A stretch of DNA of 64,000 bases from Mesorhizobium sp. GTDB taxonomy: Bacteria > Pseudomonadota > Alphaproteobacteria > Rhizobiales > Rhizobiaceae. The notes under the pieces were generated by a model. It did no database searches, was not told the origin of the DNA, and saw nothing but the letters and a program-made list of their open reading frames with translations. The translations under genes were made by a program, and so were the position numbers. Each line of letters opens with the position of its first letter. Position 1 is the stretch's first letter. The stretch is from contig SAJS01000014.1 of the NCBI GenBank assembly GCA_004017535.1, forward strand, positions 62,001-126,000, read 5' to 3'. Shown here in pieces: positions 18,831 through 26,772 of the stretch.

Positions 18831-20648
18831 CTAGATAAAGAGGTCGACTTTCTGGAAGGTCGTCACGTCGACAAGGCCGACATCCGATATCCTGAGTTCC
18901 GGAATGACCACCAGGGCCAGCAGCGAGTGCTGCATGTAGGCGTTGTTGAGCGAACAGCCGACCTTGCGCATGGCCTCGGTCAGTTGCTCGGCCTTCGCCG
19001 CGACGATCTCGGCGCGCTCGTCCGACATCAGGCCGGCGATCGGCATCTCGACCAACGCCAACTCCTTGCCCCGGGAATAGAGCACGACGCCGCCGCCCAC
19101 CTCGCCCAGCCGGTTGACGGCCAAAGCCATGTCTTGCTTGTTGGTGCCGACGACGATGATGTGGTGCGCGTCATGCGCCACGCTCGATGCCATCGCGCAG
19201 TCTTCCACATAGCCGAAACCGGAGACGAAGGCATTGGTGACACCGCCCGTGCCGCGATGGCGCTCGACCAGGGCGATCTGGCAGATGTCATTGCGCCGAT
19301 CCATGGCGACCAGCCCGTCCTCGACGGCGAGGTCTGCCTCCAGCGCCCGCGTCGGCGCCTGGTTCTCGATCACGCCGATCACCCGCGCCCGTACTTCGTT
19401 AGCGCCCTGCGGCGCCGCTATGTCGAAATCCTTCGGCGCGAGCTTCTTGCCGAGCTTGACCGTGTTCTTCGCCCATTGCGGATAGTCATAGGCAGGGATG
19501 TCGATCTCGAGCTTGCCGGCCTTGGCCAGCCTGACGCCGCGGCCATAGACCTCGTCGATGGTCATCTGGGCAAGGTCCGAAACGATCAGAAGATCGGCCA
19601 GTCGCCCCGGCGCGATCGAGCCGACCTCGCGCTCCAGCCTGAAATGCTGCGCGGTGTTGAGCGTCGCCATCTGGATCGCCGTCACCGGCTTCAGACCCTG
19701 TTGGATGGCATGCCGCACCACCCGGTCCATATGGCCTTCGTGCACCAGCGTGCCGGAATGGCTGTCGTCGGTGCACAAGATGAAGTTGCGCGGGTCGATG
19801 CCGCCTTCGGTCACCGCCTTGATCTGCGCCGCGACGTCGTACCAAGCCGACCCCAGCCGCAGCATCGCCTTCATGCCCTGGCGCACGCGCGCGATCGCGT
19901 CCTCGGCGCGTGTGCCTTCATGATCGTCCTCCGCCCCGCCTGCGACATAGCCATGGAACGGCAGGCCGAGATCGGGCGATGCATAATGGCCGCCGACCGT
20001 CTTGCCGGCCTTGACCGTCTCGGCAATCTCGCCCGACATCACCGGATTGTTGGCGGCGACGCCGGGAAAATTCATCACCTCGCCGAGCCCGATGATGTTT
20101 TCCCAGGTCATGGCCTCGGCCACGTCGGCGACCGTCAATTCGGCGCCGGCATGCTCCAGTCCCGGCGCCGACGGCACGCAGGACGGCATCTGCACATGCA
20201 CGTTGATCGGCATCGCGACCGCCTCGTCATGCATCAGCCTGACTCCCGGTAGTCCGAGCACATTGGCGATCTCGTGCGGATCAATGAACATCGAGGTGGT
20301 GCCATACGGGATCACCGCGCGGCAGAACTCCGTCACCGTCACCATGCCGCTTTCGACATGCATATGCGCGTCGCAAAGGCCGGGCACCAGATAGCGCCCG
20401 CCGGCATCGACGACCCTGGTCGCCGGCCCAATGGCATGGCCTGCATTCGCCCCGCAATAGGCGAAGCGGCCGGCAGCGATCGCGATATCGGTGTGTGGGA
20501 TGATCTCGCCCGAGTGGACATTCACCCAGCGGCCGTTGCGGATGACCAGATCCGCGGGCTTTCGGCCCATCGCGACATCGACCAGATGTGTCGCCACCTC
20601 CGTCCACGGCTTCGGTTTTGCGGCGCTTGTCGGCTTGGCGTTCGTCAT
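18831..20648 (-). CDS. ade: Adenine deaminase
   Basis: 605 residues. Amidohydrolase converting adenine to hypoxanthine in purine salvage. Metal-binding motif DAHMHVESGM (near residue 96), CTDDSHSG with the catalytic Asp, and the C-terminal adenine deaminase domain with AHDAHHIIVVG. Length is normal. The start at MTNAKPT follows AGAGGAAC; an upstream in-frame Met is less well placed. No riboswitch-like element is visible upstream. Confidence 0.95.
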   Translation of the reverse strand: MTNAKPTSAAKPKPWTEVATHLVDVAMGRKPADLVIRNGRWVNVHSGEIIPHTDIAIAAGRFAYCGANAGHAIGPATRVVDAGGRYLVPGLCDAHMHVESGMVTVTEFCRAVIPYGTTSMFIDPHEIANVLGLPGVRLMHDEAVAMPINVHVQMPSCVPSAPGLEHAGAELTVADVAEAMTWENIIGLGEVMNFPGVAANNPVMSGEIAETVKAGKTVGGHYASPDLGLPFHGYVAGGAEDDHEGTRAEDAIARVRQGMKAMLRLGSAWYDVAAQIKAVTEGGIDPRNFILCTDDSHSGTLVHEGHMDRVVRHAIQQGLKPVTAIQMATLNTAQHFRLEREVGSIAPGRLADLLIVSDLAQMTIDEVYGRGVRLAKAGKLEIDIPAYDYPQWAKNTVKLGKKLAPKDFDIAAPQGANEVRARVIGVIENQAPTRALEADLAVEDGLVAMDRRNDICQIALVERHRGTGGVTNAFVSGFGYVEDCAMASSVAHDAHHIIVVGTNKQDMALAVNRLGEVGGGVVLYSRGKELALVEMPIAGLMSDERAEIVAAKAEQLTEAMRKVGCSLNNAYMQHSLLALVVIPELRISDVGLVDVTTFQKVDLFI

Positions 20649-20807
20649 TGGCGAGTTCCTCTGCATGAGGCACTTTGGCAAATGTCGGCGGCTGGAGCCA
20701 GAGCATCAGGTCGTAAACCACTGTTGCAGGGATGCAATTCCGTTCAGCGGCGAAACGGGCTAGTCTTTCCCAAGGAGTCTTTCGGAACCGCCATTTCGGA
20801 GTGCTCG

Positions 20808-21458
20808 ATGCGTCGACTGACGCTCGCCAGTGCCGGCTTTCTTGCCCTGCTGTCCGGGTCTGCCTGGGCGGCGGATCTGGGCGCTGATCTGCCGATGACC
20901 GCGCCAGGCTTCGACTGGACCGGTTACTATGCCGGCATGCAGGCCGGCTACGGCTGGGGCCGGTCCGACATCACTGTCGACGGCGGTTCGGTCAAGCCCG
21001 ACATCGACGGCGGTTTCGTCGGTGGCCATGTCGCGGGCCTTTGGCAGTTCGACCAAGCCGTGATCGGCGCCGAGGCCGACCTCAACTACGCCTCGATCGA
21101 CGGCACCGCCGGCCCGGCAAACACCTTCGGCACCGACGTCAAATGGTTTGGATCGGTCGATGCCAAGGCAGGCTACGCCATGGATCGCCTGCTGATCTAT
21201 GGCATTGGCGGCGTCGCGTTCGCCGGCATCGAAACCTCGCAGACGGCGGGCACAAGCTTTGCCCGGACCCGTACCAGCACCGGCTGGACGCTCGGCGCCG
21301 GCGTCGACTATGCCTTGACCAACAATGTCGTCGTCGGCGCGCAATACCGCTACTACGATTTCGGCAAGGAGCATTTCGACGCTTCGGACACTTTCACCGA
21401 GCGCGACCAGGACGTGAAGCTGCAGACGCTGGGCGTGAATTTCAGCTATAAATTCTGA
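20808..21458 (+). CDS. Outer-membrane beta-barrel protein, Omp25/Omp31-like
   Basis: 216 residues. Signal peptide MRRLTLASAGFLALLSGSAWA; mature protein starts ADLGADLP and contains alternating beta strands such as WTGYYAGMQAGYGWGRSD, FVGGHVAGLWQFDQAVIGAE and GAQYRYYDFGKE, ending in the beta-barrel signal NFSYKF with a terminal Phe. An eight-stranded barrel of the rhizobial/Brucella Omp25-31 family. GGAG stands 7 bases before the ATG. Confidence 0.92.
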   Translation: MRRLTLASAGFLALLSGSAWAADLGADLPMTAPGFDWTGYYAGMQAGYGWGRSDITVDGGSVKPDIDGGFVGGHVAGLWQFDQAVIGAEADLNYASIDGTAGPANTFGTDVKWFGSVDAKAGYAMDRLLIYGIGGVAFAGIETSQTAGTSFARTRTSTGWTLGAGVDYALTNNVVVGAQYRYYDFGKEHFDASDTFTERDQDVKLQTLGVNFSYKF

Positions 21459-21575
21459 GGCTTGCCGCTGTGGCGCCGATGCGGAGGACCTCTCGCGCAT
21501 CAATTTTTGCAAATTCAGGTGGCCGGCGCCCGCAGGGGGCGGGGGAATGGGTAGGGGCCTGATGGACGCCGGCCT

Positions 21576-21593
21576 CGGCGGATCGATCCGCCG
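21576..21593. repeat. 18-bp perfect palindrome after the porin
   Basis: CGGCGGATCGATCCGCCG, no spacer. It lies 118 bases after the porin stop; it could be a weak terminator or an operator. No T run follows. Confidence 0.35.
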
Positions 21594-21711
21594 CGGTGAA
21601 CCCTAGCGTTCCTTTAGCAGATGGTAATTCCGCGATCGCGCCACTTTCCAACCACCCTGCCCGCCTCGGCGATATAGCGGCATGCTTGGCTGATTGCTTG
21701 CGGACGCCCTG

Positions 21712-21939
21712 TCAGGATCGATCCGAAGCCCTCTTTCCCTCAGGCATGGCGGCGAGGCACTCCTCGAGGCGCCGCAGCCGTGCCTTTTGCCAGCGCAGCG
21801 TATGCGCGACCTCATGCAGGTTCCATTTGGCCTTCGAATTGGCGGCCTCGATCAGCCCTCGTTCGAGCCGATCGATCTCCCCGCGCAGCTGTCGCGCCTC
21901 CGCCTCCCTGAGCCCCCTGATCCAGCCCGCCCCACGCAT
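21712..21939 (-). CDS. Hypothetical small coiled-coil protein
   Basis: 75 residues from ATG at 21939, with GGTGAG upstream. Highly charged and helical: LREAEARQLRGEIDRLERGLIEA shows a heptad-like pattern, followed by HTLRWQKARLRRLEECLAAM. No signal or membrane segment. I recognise no family. The consistent amphipathic pattern and the start context make it more likely coding than not. Confidence 0.45.
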   Translation of the reverse strand: MRGAGWIRGLREAEARQLRGEIDRLERGLIEAANSKAKWNLHEVAHTLRWQKARLRRLEECLAAMPEGKRASDRS

Positions 21940-22081
21940 GGTCTCACCATCAAAACCGGCCCTATGCTTGCACAAAAAGGCTAATGAGAGCGGTTTGCGG
22001 AACTTGGTATTTTAAATATCACTAATGTTAAATCTACGCGATGGATCGCCCGCGCAAACTGCGGACGATCGGAAACATCGC

Positions 22082-22116
22082 TTGACGGCTCATACCAGGC
22101 ATCTGAAAAGGACACG
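22082..22116 (+). promoter_or_regulatory. Possible tRNA-Leu promoter
   Basis: CTTGACG with TTGACG at 22082-22087 is a near-consensus -35; the -10 about 17 bases later (GAAAAG) is poor. Position directly before tRNA-Leu supports it. Confidence 0.4.
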
Positions 22117-22119
22117 CCT

Positions 22120-22205
22120 GCGGACGTGGCGGAATTGGTAGACGCAAGGGACTTAAAATCCCTCGATCTCTGATCGTACGGGTTCGATTCCCGTCGTCCG
22201 CACCA
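22120..22205 (+). tRNA. tRNA-Leu (anticodon UAA)
   Basis: Acceptor stem GCGGACG (22120-22126) pairs with CGTCCGC (22195-22201); discriminator A and encoded CCA follow at 22203-22205. The anticodon loop CTTAAAA carries TAA between an AGGGA/TCCCT stem. A long variable arm and the T loop TTCGATT are present, as for class II tRNAs. The sequence after it is of accessory type. Confidence 0.97.
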
Positions 22206-22264
22206 TCTTTCGTGTAGCCAACCAAGCGCGCACCGGATGTCGCCACGGTCGCATCACACCGCGC

Positions 22265-22293
22265 TTGCAAAATTATACCCAAACAGGTATATT
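22265..22293 (+). promoter_or_regulatory. Toxin-antitoxin promoter with operator palindrome
   Basis: TTGCAA (22265-22270), exactly 17 bases, TATATT (22288-22293). The inverted repeat TATACC-N6-GGTATA (22274-22291) fills the spacer and enters the -10, as expected of an autorepressor site. Transcription would begin near 22300, directly at the toxin ATG. Confidence 0.6.
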
Positions 22294-22300
22294 ACTTCTC

Positions 22301-22669
22301 ATGAGTCCAGCCCCATATCCTCACGGCGAAAAGCCGCTGCACTGGGTGGGGTCGTCCAAGCGGGACTTCCTCGCTTTTCCCGATCCGGTGAAAAGCGACA
22401 TGGGTTACGCGCTCGGGCTGGCTCAGTTGGGCGGCAAGCATCCGCACGCGAAGCCATGGAAGGGCGAAGGTGCTGGGGTGTTCGAGGTGGTGGAAAGCCA
22501 CGACGGCGACACCTATAGGGCGGTGTACACCGTGCGCTTCGAAGGCGTGGTCTATGTGCTCCATGCCTTCCAGAAGAAAAGCCCGTCCGGCAAGCGGACA
22601 GCCACCAGCGATGTCGACCTCATCGGCGAGCGGCTGAAACGGGCACGGGAAGACTACGAGACAAAATGA
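22301..22669 (+). CDS. RelE/HigB-like toxin (phage Gp49-like family)
   Basis: 122 residues. KPLHWVGSSKRDFLAFPDPVK at the N-terminus, AKPWKGEGAGVFEVVESHDGDTYRAVYTVRF in the middle and YVLHAFQKKSPSG are the signature of the phage-derived Gp49-like/HigB family, mRNA interferases of type II systems. The start at MSPAPYPHG is preceded by no ribosome-binding site (TATTACTTCTC), consistent with a leaderless message. The next gene overlaps by ATGA. Lower GC than the flanking genes; it follows tRNA-Leu, so transfer is plausible. Confidence 0.88.
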   Translation: MSPAPYPHGEKPLHWVGSSKRDFLAFPDPVKSDMGYALGLAQLGGKHPHAKPWKGEGAGVFEVVESHDGDTYRAVYTVRFEGVVYVLHAFQKKSPSGKRTATSDVDLIGERLKRAREDYETK

Positions 22670-23022
22670 TTGAGCCGGACGAACGGCAGGAGACGGATAT
22701 GACGATCGATATGGAACACGGGACGGGTAACGTCTTCGCTGATCTTGATCTACCCGATGCTGTCGACCGGCAGACCAAGACGCGTCTTGCTCTAGAACTC
22801 AACGAGATCGTCAAGGCGCGCAAACTGCGCCAGGTAGCAGCGGCGAAGCTGCTCGGCATTCCACAATCAAAAGTGTCGGCGCTGGTGAATTATCGCCTCG
22901 ACGGATTTTCCGTCGAACGGCTCATGGGTTTTCTCACGTTGCTAAACCGCGATGTCGAAATCGTTATACGGCCGAGCCGCGATAACCGGGAGGGGCATGT
23001 TTCCGTGCATGCTCTGCGATAA
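22666..23022 (+). CDS. XRE-type antitoxin (HigA-like)
   Basis: 118 residues with a central helix-turn-helix: KLRQVAAAKLLGIPQSKVSALVNYRLDGFSVERLMGFL. The C-terminal NRDVEIVIRPS is usual for antitoxins paired with Gp49-like toxins. Neutralises the upstream toxin and probably represses the promoter at 22265. The toxin-first order and ATGA overlap fit HigBA-like pairs. The start could also be the Met 11 codons later (MTIDMEHG), which would shift the overlap. Confidence 0.88.
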   Translation: MIEPDERQETDMTIDMEHGTGNVFADLDLPDAVDRQTKTRLALELNEIVKARKLRQVAAAKLLGIPQSKVSALVNYRLDGFSVERLMGFLTLLNRDVEIVIRPSRDNREGHVSVHALR

Positions 23023-23032
23023 GCGGACAGTC

Positions 23033-23048
23033 CGGCGTTTTAACGCCG
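23033..23048. terminator. Weak hairpin between antitoxin and XRE gene
   Basis: CGGCGTT/AACGCCG stem with a TT loop, placed between two convergent genes. No clear T run, so only a possible terminator. Confidence 0.35.
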
Positions 23049-23107
23049 TCCACGTAGCGGCAACCCCAGCAATTACGTGGCGGACGCTCCTCAAGTTCTT
23101 CTAAGTG

Positions 23108-23815
23108 CTAGGCACTATCTGATGGGCGCAGAACACGATCTGCGTCGAGGCTTTCCCAGCCACCTTCCAAATGGATGAGTGCACAGCGAGTTCCATCCAC
23201 TCCTTCTTTGGGCTGAATCGTCATCACACCGACCCTGAAAACGAGGGTAGGCCGACCGTTCTCTCTAAGCCGCTGACGATGGCTGCCCATGTAGCAGACA
23301 TATCCATGTTCCTCGATCTGCTGACACAGATCCACAAAGCTGCGCGCGTATTCCAACTGCTGCGACCTTGGACAATCATCCCAAATGTCGTTGAGGTCTG
23401 TGATGTAGTCGGTCATCGCCGCGGCGGTTTCCAAGGCCTCATCGGCCGTGACGGTTGAGGTATCAATCCGGAACGCGTGTCGCTGATCAAATGCGCTAAG
23501 GAAATCGCTCGTCGAGCGTATCGGATTGGTGGGCACCAAAACCATCTTGCGGAGCGCACGCTCCATCTCGGCCTTCTGTCGAGCTTCCTGTTCTGGCGTG
23601 AGCTTCTCAAAATACTTCACATCGATCTGCAACGCACGAGCGATACTGCGGAGCGTCTGCTCCTCAGGACGGTGACGGCCGCTCTCGATCTTTTCGATTG
23701 TGCGTGTGGTGAGTCCGGCTGCATCGGCCAAATTCTCCTGCGTGAGCCCATGCAGCTTACGGATGAATTTGACCTGTTCGGCGATGTAGGCGGGATCTCG
23801 TTCCATAGTTTCCAT
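23108..23815 (-). CDS. XRE-family transcriptional regulator
   Basis: 235 residues. N-terminal HTH_3 domain: VKFIRKLHGLTQENLADAAGLTTRTIEKIESGRHRPEEQTLRSIARALQI. The remaining 160 residues are not a known sensor to me: a charged helical linker (LTPEQEARQKAEMERALRKM) then a mixed domain ending in HLEGGWESLDADRVL. The start at METMERDP follows AAGGAG 9 bases before; the frame runs open 25 codons upstream without a site. Visibly lower GC than the NUDIX gene beside it. Its upstream DNA has two overlapping LexA-type boxes. Confidence 0.85.
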   Translation of the reverse strand: METMERDPAYIAEQVKFIRKLHGLTQENLADAAGLTTRTIEKIESGRHRPEEQTLRSIARALQIDVKYFEKLTPEQEARQKAEMERALRKMVLVPTNPIRSTSDFLSAFDQRHAFRIDTSTVTADEALETAAAMTDYITDLNDIWDDCPRSQQLEYARSFVDLCQQIEEHGYVCYMGSHRQRLRENGRPTLVFRVGVMTIQPKEGVDGTRCALIHLEGGWESLDADRVLRPSDSA

Positions 23816-23871
23816 TGTCTCTCTCCTTGTTGAGGATGCAATGACTATGACAGCGACCGTCAGGAGTCCCC

Positions 23872-23897
23872 GAACGGGTCCCGAACGCATACCGAAC
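23872..23897 (-). promoter_or_regulatory. Two overlapping LexA-type boxes (GTTC-N7-GTTC)
   Basis: Three copies of CCGAACG on the plus strand start at 23870, 23881 and 23892, an exact 11-base period. On the gene strand this reads GTTC-N7-GTTC twice over, the alphaproteobacterial LexA consensus. It lies about 57-82 bases before the XRE start, the only gene it can serve. It could instead be the XRE protein's own iterated operator. Confidence 0.55.
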
Positions 23898-23963
23898 GAG
23901 CATTATGTTGTTTATTGATTGACCCTACTCACCAACGCCGAAGCATCGTAGCCGAAGACAGGC

Positions 23964-24542
23964 TCAAGCCTTGATCGGGTTGAGCTTCAAGTGCTGGATC
24001 AGGATGATCGTCTTGGCATCGACGATACGGCCGTCGGCGATGGCGGCCAGCGCCTCGTCCAGTGGTATTTCCAGAACCTCGATGTCCTCGCCCTCCTCCG
24101 GCGCGCCGCCGCCGTCGGAAATGCGATCGGCCGGCGAATAGCGCGCGGTGAAGAACCAGAGCCGCTCCGTCACGCTGCCGGGGCTCATGAATGGCGCGAA
24201 CAGTCGCTCGATGTCCTTCAACCGGTAACCCAGTTCCTCCTCCGCTTCCTTGCGAATGGCGGTTTCGGGATCATTTTCGTCGAGCAGCCCGGCGCAGGCC
24301 TCGATCAATGGCTCGCGATGACCCACGGCGTAGGCCGGGAAGCGGAACTGCCGCACCAGGAGCACGGTCGAGCGCTGCGGATCGAACGGCAGGATCACCG
24401 CTCCGTCGCCGCGATCGTAGGTCTGGCGGATCTGCGTCTCCCACCGCCCGTCGCGGCGGCGATAGTCGAGCACTGTCTTCTTCAGCACCGCCCAGTCGTC
24501 CGAAAGAACCTCCTCGGAACGGATGCGAATGCGATCTTCCAT
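23964..24542 (-). CDS. NUDIX hydrolase, NudK-like (GDP-mannose pyrophosphatase type)
   Basis: 192 residues. NUDIX box CAGLLDENDPETAIRKEAEE then ELGY, with the one-residue deletion typical of NudK, and the NudK-like MSPGSVTERLWFFTARYSP and EDIEVLEIPLDEAL. NudK cleaves GDP-mannose and other nucleoside-diphosphate sugars; ADP-ribose is a possible alternative substrate. The start at MEDRIRIR has a perfect AAGGAG site. Divergent from the old yellow enzyme gene. Confidence 0.88.
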   Translation of the reverse strand: MEDRIRIRSEEVLSDDWAVLKKTVLDYRRRDGRWETQIRQTYDRGDGAVILPFDPQRSTVLLVRQFRFPAYAVGHREPLIEACAGLLDENDPETAIRKEAEEELGYRLKDIERLFAPFMSPGSVTERLWFFTARYSPADRISDGGGAPEEGEDIEVLEIPLDEALAAIADGRIVDAKTIILIQHLKLNPIKA

Positions 24543-24694
24543 GACGATCTCCTTGGTGGCGGCAAAGGGGTAGCGACGAAAGCGCCCCCACGCAATCCGG
24601 GAAACCAACTGGTCCAGCGACAGTTTCACCGGCTCCTGTCTGGCGCGATGCGCCGTGACTGCCTAGATAGCGGTATCTTTCCAGGAGCCCGTTC

Positions 24695-25798
24695 ATGACG
24701 TCATCGCTTTTCCAGCCGATCACCCTCGGCGGCCTCACCTTCCCCAACCGCATCGCGGTCGCCCCGATGTGCCAGTATTCGGCCGAGGACGGCTCCGCTA
24801 GCGACTGGCATCTCTATCACTGGATGAACCTGGCAATGTCGGGCGCCGGCATGGTCACCGTCGAGATGACCGACGTCGAGCGGCGCGGGCGGATCTCGCA
24901 TGGCTGTCTTGGCCTCTATTCGGACGACAACGAGGCGGCTGCCAAGCGCACGCTCGACGCCGCCAGGCGCGTCGCCGCGCCCGGCACGAAGTTCGGCGTC
25001 CAGCTTGCCCATGCCGGCCGCAAGGCCTCCAACCGCAGACCCTGGGAAGGCGGTGGTCCGCTGCAGCCTGGCGAAGATCCCTGGCAGACGGTTTCTGCCT
25101 CGGCCATCGCCTATGACACGGGCTGGAATGTGCCGCACGCGTTGGAGGATGAGGAGATTCTTGAGCTCATCGCGCGTTTTGCGCAGTCGGCCGTGCGCGC
25201 CGAACGCGCCGGCTTCGACTTCGCCGAACTGCACGCCGCGCATGGCTATCTGATCTTCCAGTTCCTCTCGCCGCTCTCCAACCAGCGGACGGACCGCTGG
25301 GGCGGGTCGCTCGAAAACCGCATGCGCTTCGCGGTCGAAATCGCCAGGGCGGTGAGGAAGGCTGCCCCGTCCATGATGCTAGGCGCGCGCCTTTCGGTGA
25401 AGGAATGGGTCGAAGGCGGTTTCGACGTCGAGGACGCGATCGAGGTGGCCAAGGCGCTGAAGGCCGAGGGCATCGCCTATATCTGCTGTTCCAGCGGCGG
25501 CAATTCGCCCCTGCAGCAGGTGCCGCCCGGCCCCGGCTACCAGGTGCATCTGGCGGAAGCCGTGCGCAAGGGCGCCGGCATTCCGACGCGCGCCGTGGGG
25601 CTGATCGACGATCCGAGTCAGGCCGAGGCGATCGTCGCCGGTGGTCGTGCCGACATGGTGGCGCTGGCCCGCGCCTTCCTCGCCGACCCGCGCTGGGGCT
25701 GGCGCGCGGCGGCGGCCTTCGGCGAGGAAATCCATCCGGCGCCACAGCTGGCACGTTCGGTGACGACGATGCGCCATTGGATGAAGGCGGCCGGCTAG
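24695..25798 (+). CDS. NADH:flavin oxidoreductase, old yellow enzyme (YqjM class)
   Basis: 367 residues, an FMN-binding TIM barrel. IAVAPMCQYSA carries the Cys that tunes FMN in the YqjM/class III group; HAAHGYLIFQFLSPLSNQRT has the substrate-binding His pair; RWGGSLENRMRF is the phosphate loop. Reduces activated C=C bonds of enals, enones and nitro compounds. CAGGAG precedes the ATG. The stop codon TAG runs directly into a palindromic repeat. Confidence 0.93.
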   Translation: MTSSLFQPITLGGLTFPNRIAVAPMCQYSAEDGSASDWHLYHWMNLAMSGAGMVTVEMTDVERRGRISHGCLGLYSDDNEAAAKRTLDAARRVAAPGTKFGVQLAHAGRKASNRRPWEGGGPLQPGEDPWQTVSASAIAYDTGWNVPHALEDEEILELIARFAQSAVRAERAGFDFAELHAAHGYLIFQFLSPLSNQRTDRWGGSLENRMRFAVEIARAVRKAAPSMMLGARLSVKEWVEGGFDVEDAIEVAKALKAEGIAYICCSSGGNSPLQQVPPGPGYQVHLAEAVRKGAGIPTRAVGLIDDPSQAEAIVAGGRADMVALARAFLADPRWGWRAAAAFGEEIHPAPQLARSVTTMRHWMKAAG

Positions 25799-25850
25799 AG
25801 CAATGCCAGGAAAAGTGCGACGCGGTTTTCCGTCTGGAATTGCGTCAAAA
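25798..25850. repeat. Rhizobial palindromic repeat, copy 1
   Basis: Begins at the G of the upstream gene's TAG. Left arm GAGCAATGCCAGGAAAA, right arm CGGTTTTCCGTCTGGAATTGCG; they pair (GGAAAA/TTTTCC and CCAG/CTGG, with GCAAT/ATTGC) to form a long hairpin. Confidence 0.75.
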
Positions 25851-25941
25851 CGATACCGCAAAATCAGCGGGGTCCTGAGACGTTTGGGCGCAGGATCCTC
25901 GCCACAACTGCAACCAATTTGGCCGCTTTACGTTGGCGGCC

Positions 25942-26220
25942 ATGATAGACAGCAAACCTTTTGAGAAGCCGGTGGTGGTCGAGCTCGGCCATGTCGGCAA
26001 ATATCGCCAGATCAGCAGCACCCGCGAGGCCGCCGAGTGCCTGATGACCGTTTGGCCGCTCAATCGCGGCGAGCGCCATCGTGATGCTCTCGACACTTGC
26101 CTCAAAGCGCTGGAAGGGTATCGTTCGCCAGCGGACGCACGTCGCGCCCTTATCGAGGCGGCCAGGGAATCGGAAGTGCTGGTCCCCGAAGACAGGCTGC
26201 CCGACGGAAAGCTGCACTGA
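25942..26220 (+). CDS. DUF982 family protein
   Basis: 92 residues. KPVVVELGHVGKYRQISSTREAAECLMTVWPLN and then DALDTCLKALEGYRSPADARRALIEAARES match DUF982, a family almost restricted to Rhizobiales and usually multi-copy. The function is unknown; no signal peptide. The ribosome-binding site is poor. It is bounded on both sides by copies of the same palindromic repeat; its TGA is the first bases of the second copy. Confidence 0.85.
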   Translation: MIDSKPFEKPVVVELGHVGKYRQISSTREAAECLMTVWPLNRGERHRDALDTCLKALEGYRSPADARRALIEAARESEVLVPEDRLPDGKLH

Positions 26221-26316
26221 GCAATTCTAGGAAAACTGTGATCGGTTTTCCGTCTGGAATTGCGTGGAAACAAAGAGATAGTGCGTTTCGCCGTTTCCGT
26301 GAAACGGTGAAACGTG
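26219..26316. repeat. Rhizobial palindromic repeat, copy 2 (two modules)
   Basis: Starts inside the DUF982 stop codon. Module 1: GAGCAATTCTAGGAAAAC pairs with GGTTTTCCGTCTGGAATTGC. Module 2 (26283-26316): GTTTCGCCGTTTCC / GAAACGGTGAAAC palindrome. Confidence 0.8.
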
Positions 26317-26344
26317 CTAGCACGGTTCTTAACCGGAGGATTTC

Positions 26345-26584
26345 ATGGCGAAGCTGACTTACAAGATCGTCGAGCATGATGGCGGCTGGGCCTACAAGGT
26401 CGGCTCGACGTTTTCCGAGACTTTCCGTACTCACCAGGAGGCGCTGCGCGCCGCAGAAATCGCCTCGTCCGAGCAGCAGGTCGCCGGAACCACGGACGGC
26501 ATCCAGTATGAGGATGCCGAAGGTAAGTGGCACGATGAGCTTGCCGACGGCCGCGACCGGCCGCAGACCGAAGTATCGGACTGA
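26345..26584 (+). CDS. DUF2188 family protein
   Basis: 79 residues. YKIVEHDGGWAYKVGSTFSETFRTHQEALRAAEIASSEQ is the DUF2188 domain, a short beta-beta-alpha unit that handles or signals stress in some bacteria but has no proven activity. Acidic C-terminus. CCGGAGG stands 6 bases before the ATG, a strong site. Lies between palindromic repeat copies 2 and 3. Confidence 0.85.
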   Translation: MAKLTYKIVEHDGGWAYKVGSTFSETFRTHQEALRAAEIASSEQQVAGTTDGIQYEDAEGKWHDELADGRDRPQTEVSD

Positions 26585-26696
26585 ACACTCCAGGAAAAGT
26601 GTGCGTGGTCAGGCTCGGCGCCTTTCGGGGCAGCCTTCCGTTCGGGATCGCGCAAAAAGCGCAGGGTCTCGCCGTTTCCGTGAAACGGTGAAACGC
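26583..26696. repeat. Rhizobial palindromic repeat, copy 3 (degenerate)
   Basis: Starts inside the DUF2188 TGA with GAACACTCCAGGAAAAGTGTG; the first right arm has decayed. Module 2 is intact at 26668-26695 (CTCGCCGTTTCCGTGAAACG then GTGAAACG). Confidence 0.65.
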
Positions 26697-26772
26697 CCGG
26701 ACTAAGTACTGAGGGGCCTCCGCGACCGGCAAAGCCCGAGGCTTCATACCGGCCGCCGGCGGCTATGCGACT

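Noticed and set aside
22034-22282. 82-codon open frame across tRNA-Leu on the minus strand
   Set aside because: Contains the familiar DDGNRTRT-type translation of a tRNA gene in antisense, a well-known false gene.
22206-24000. Attachment-site repeat of the tRNA-Leu 3' end
   Set aside because: I looked for a second copy of the tRNA end downstream and found none in the accessory segment.
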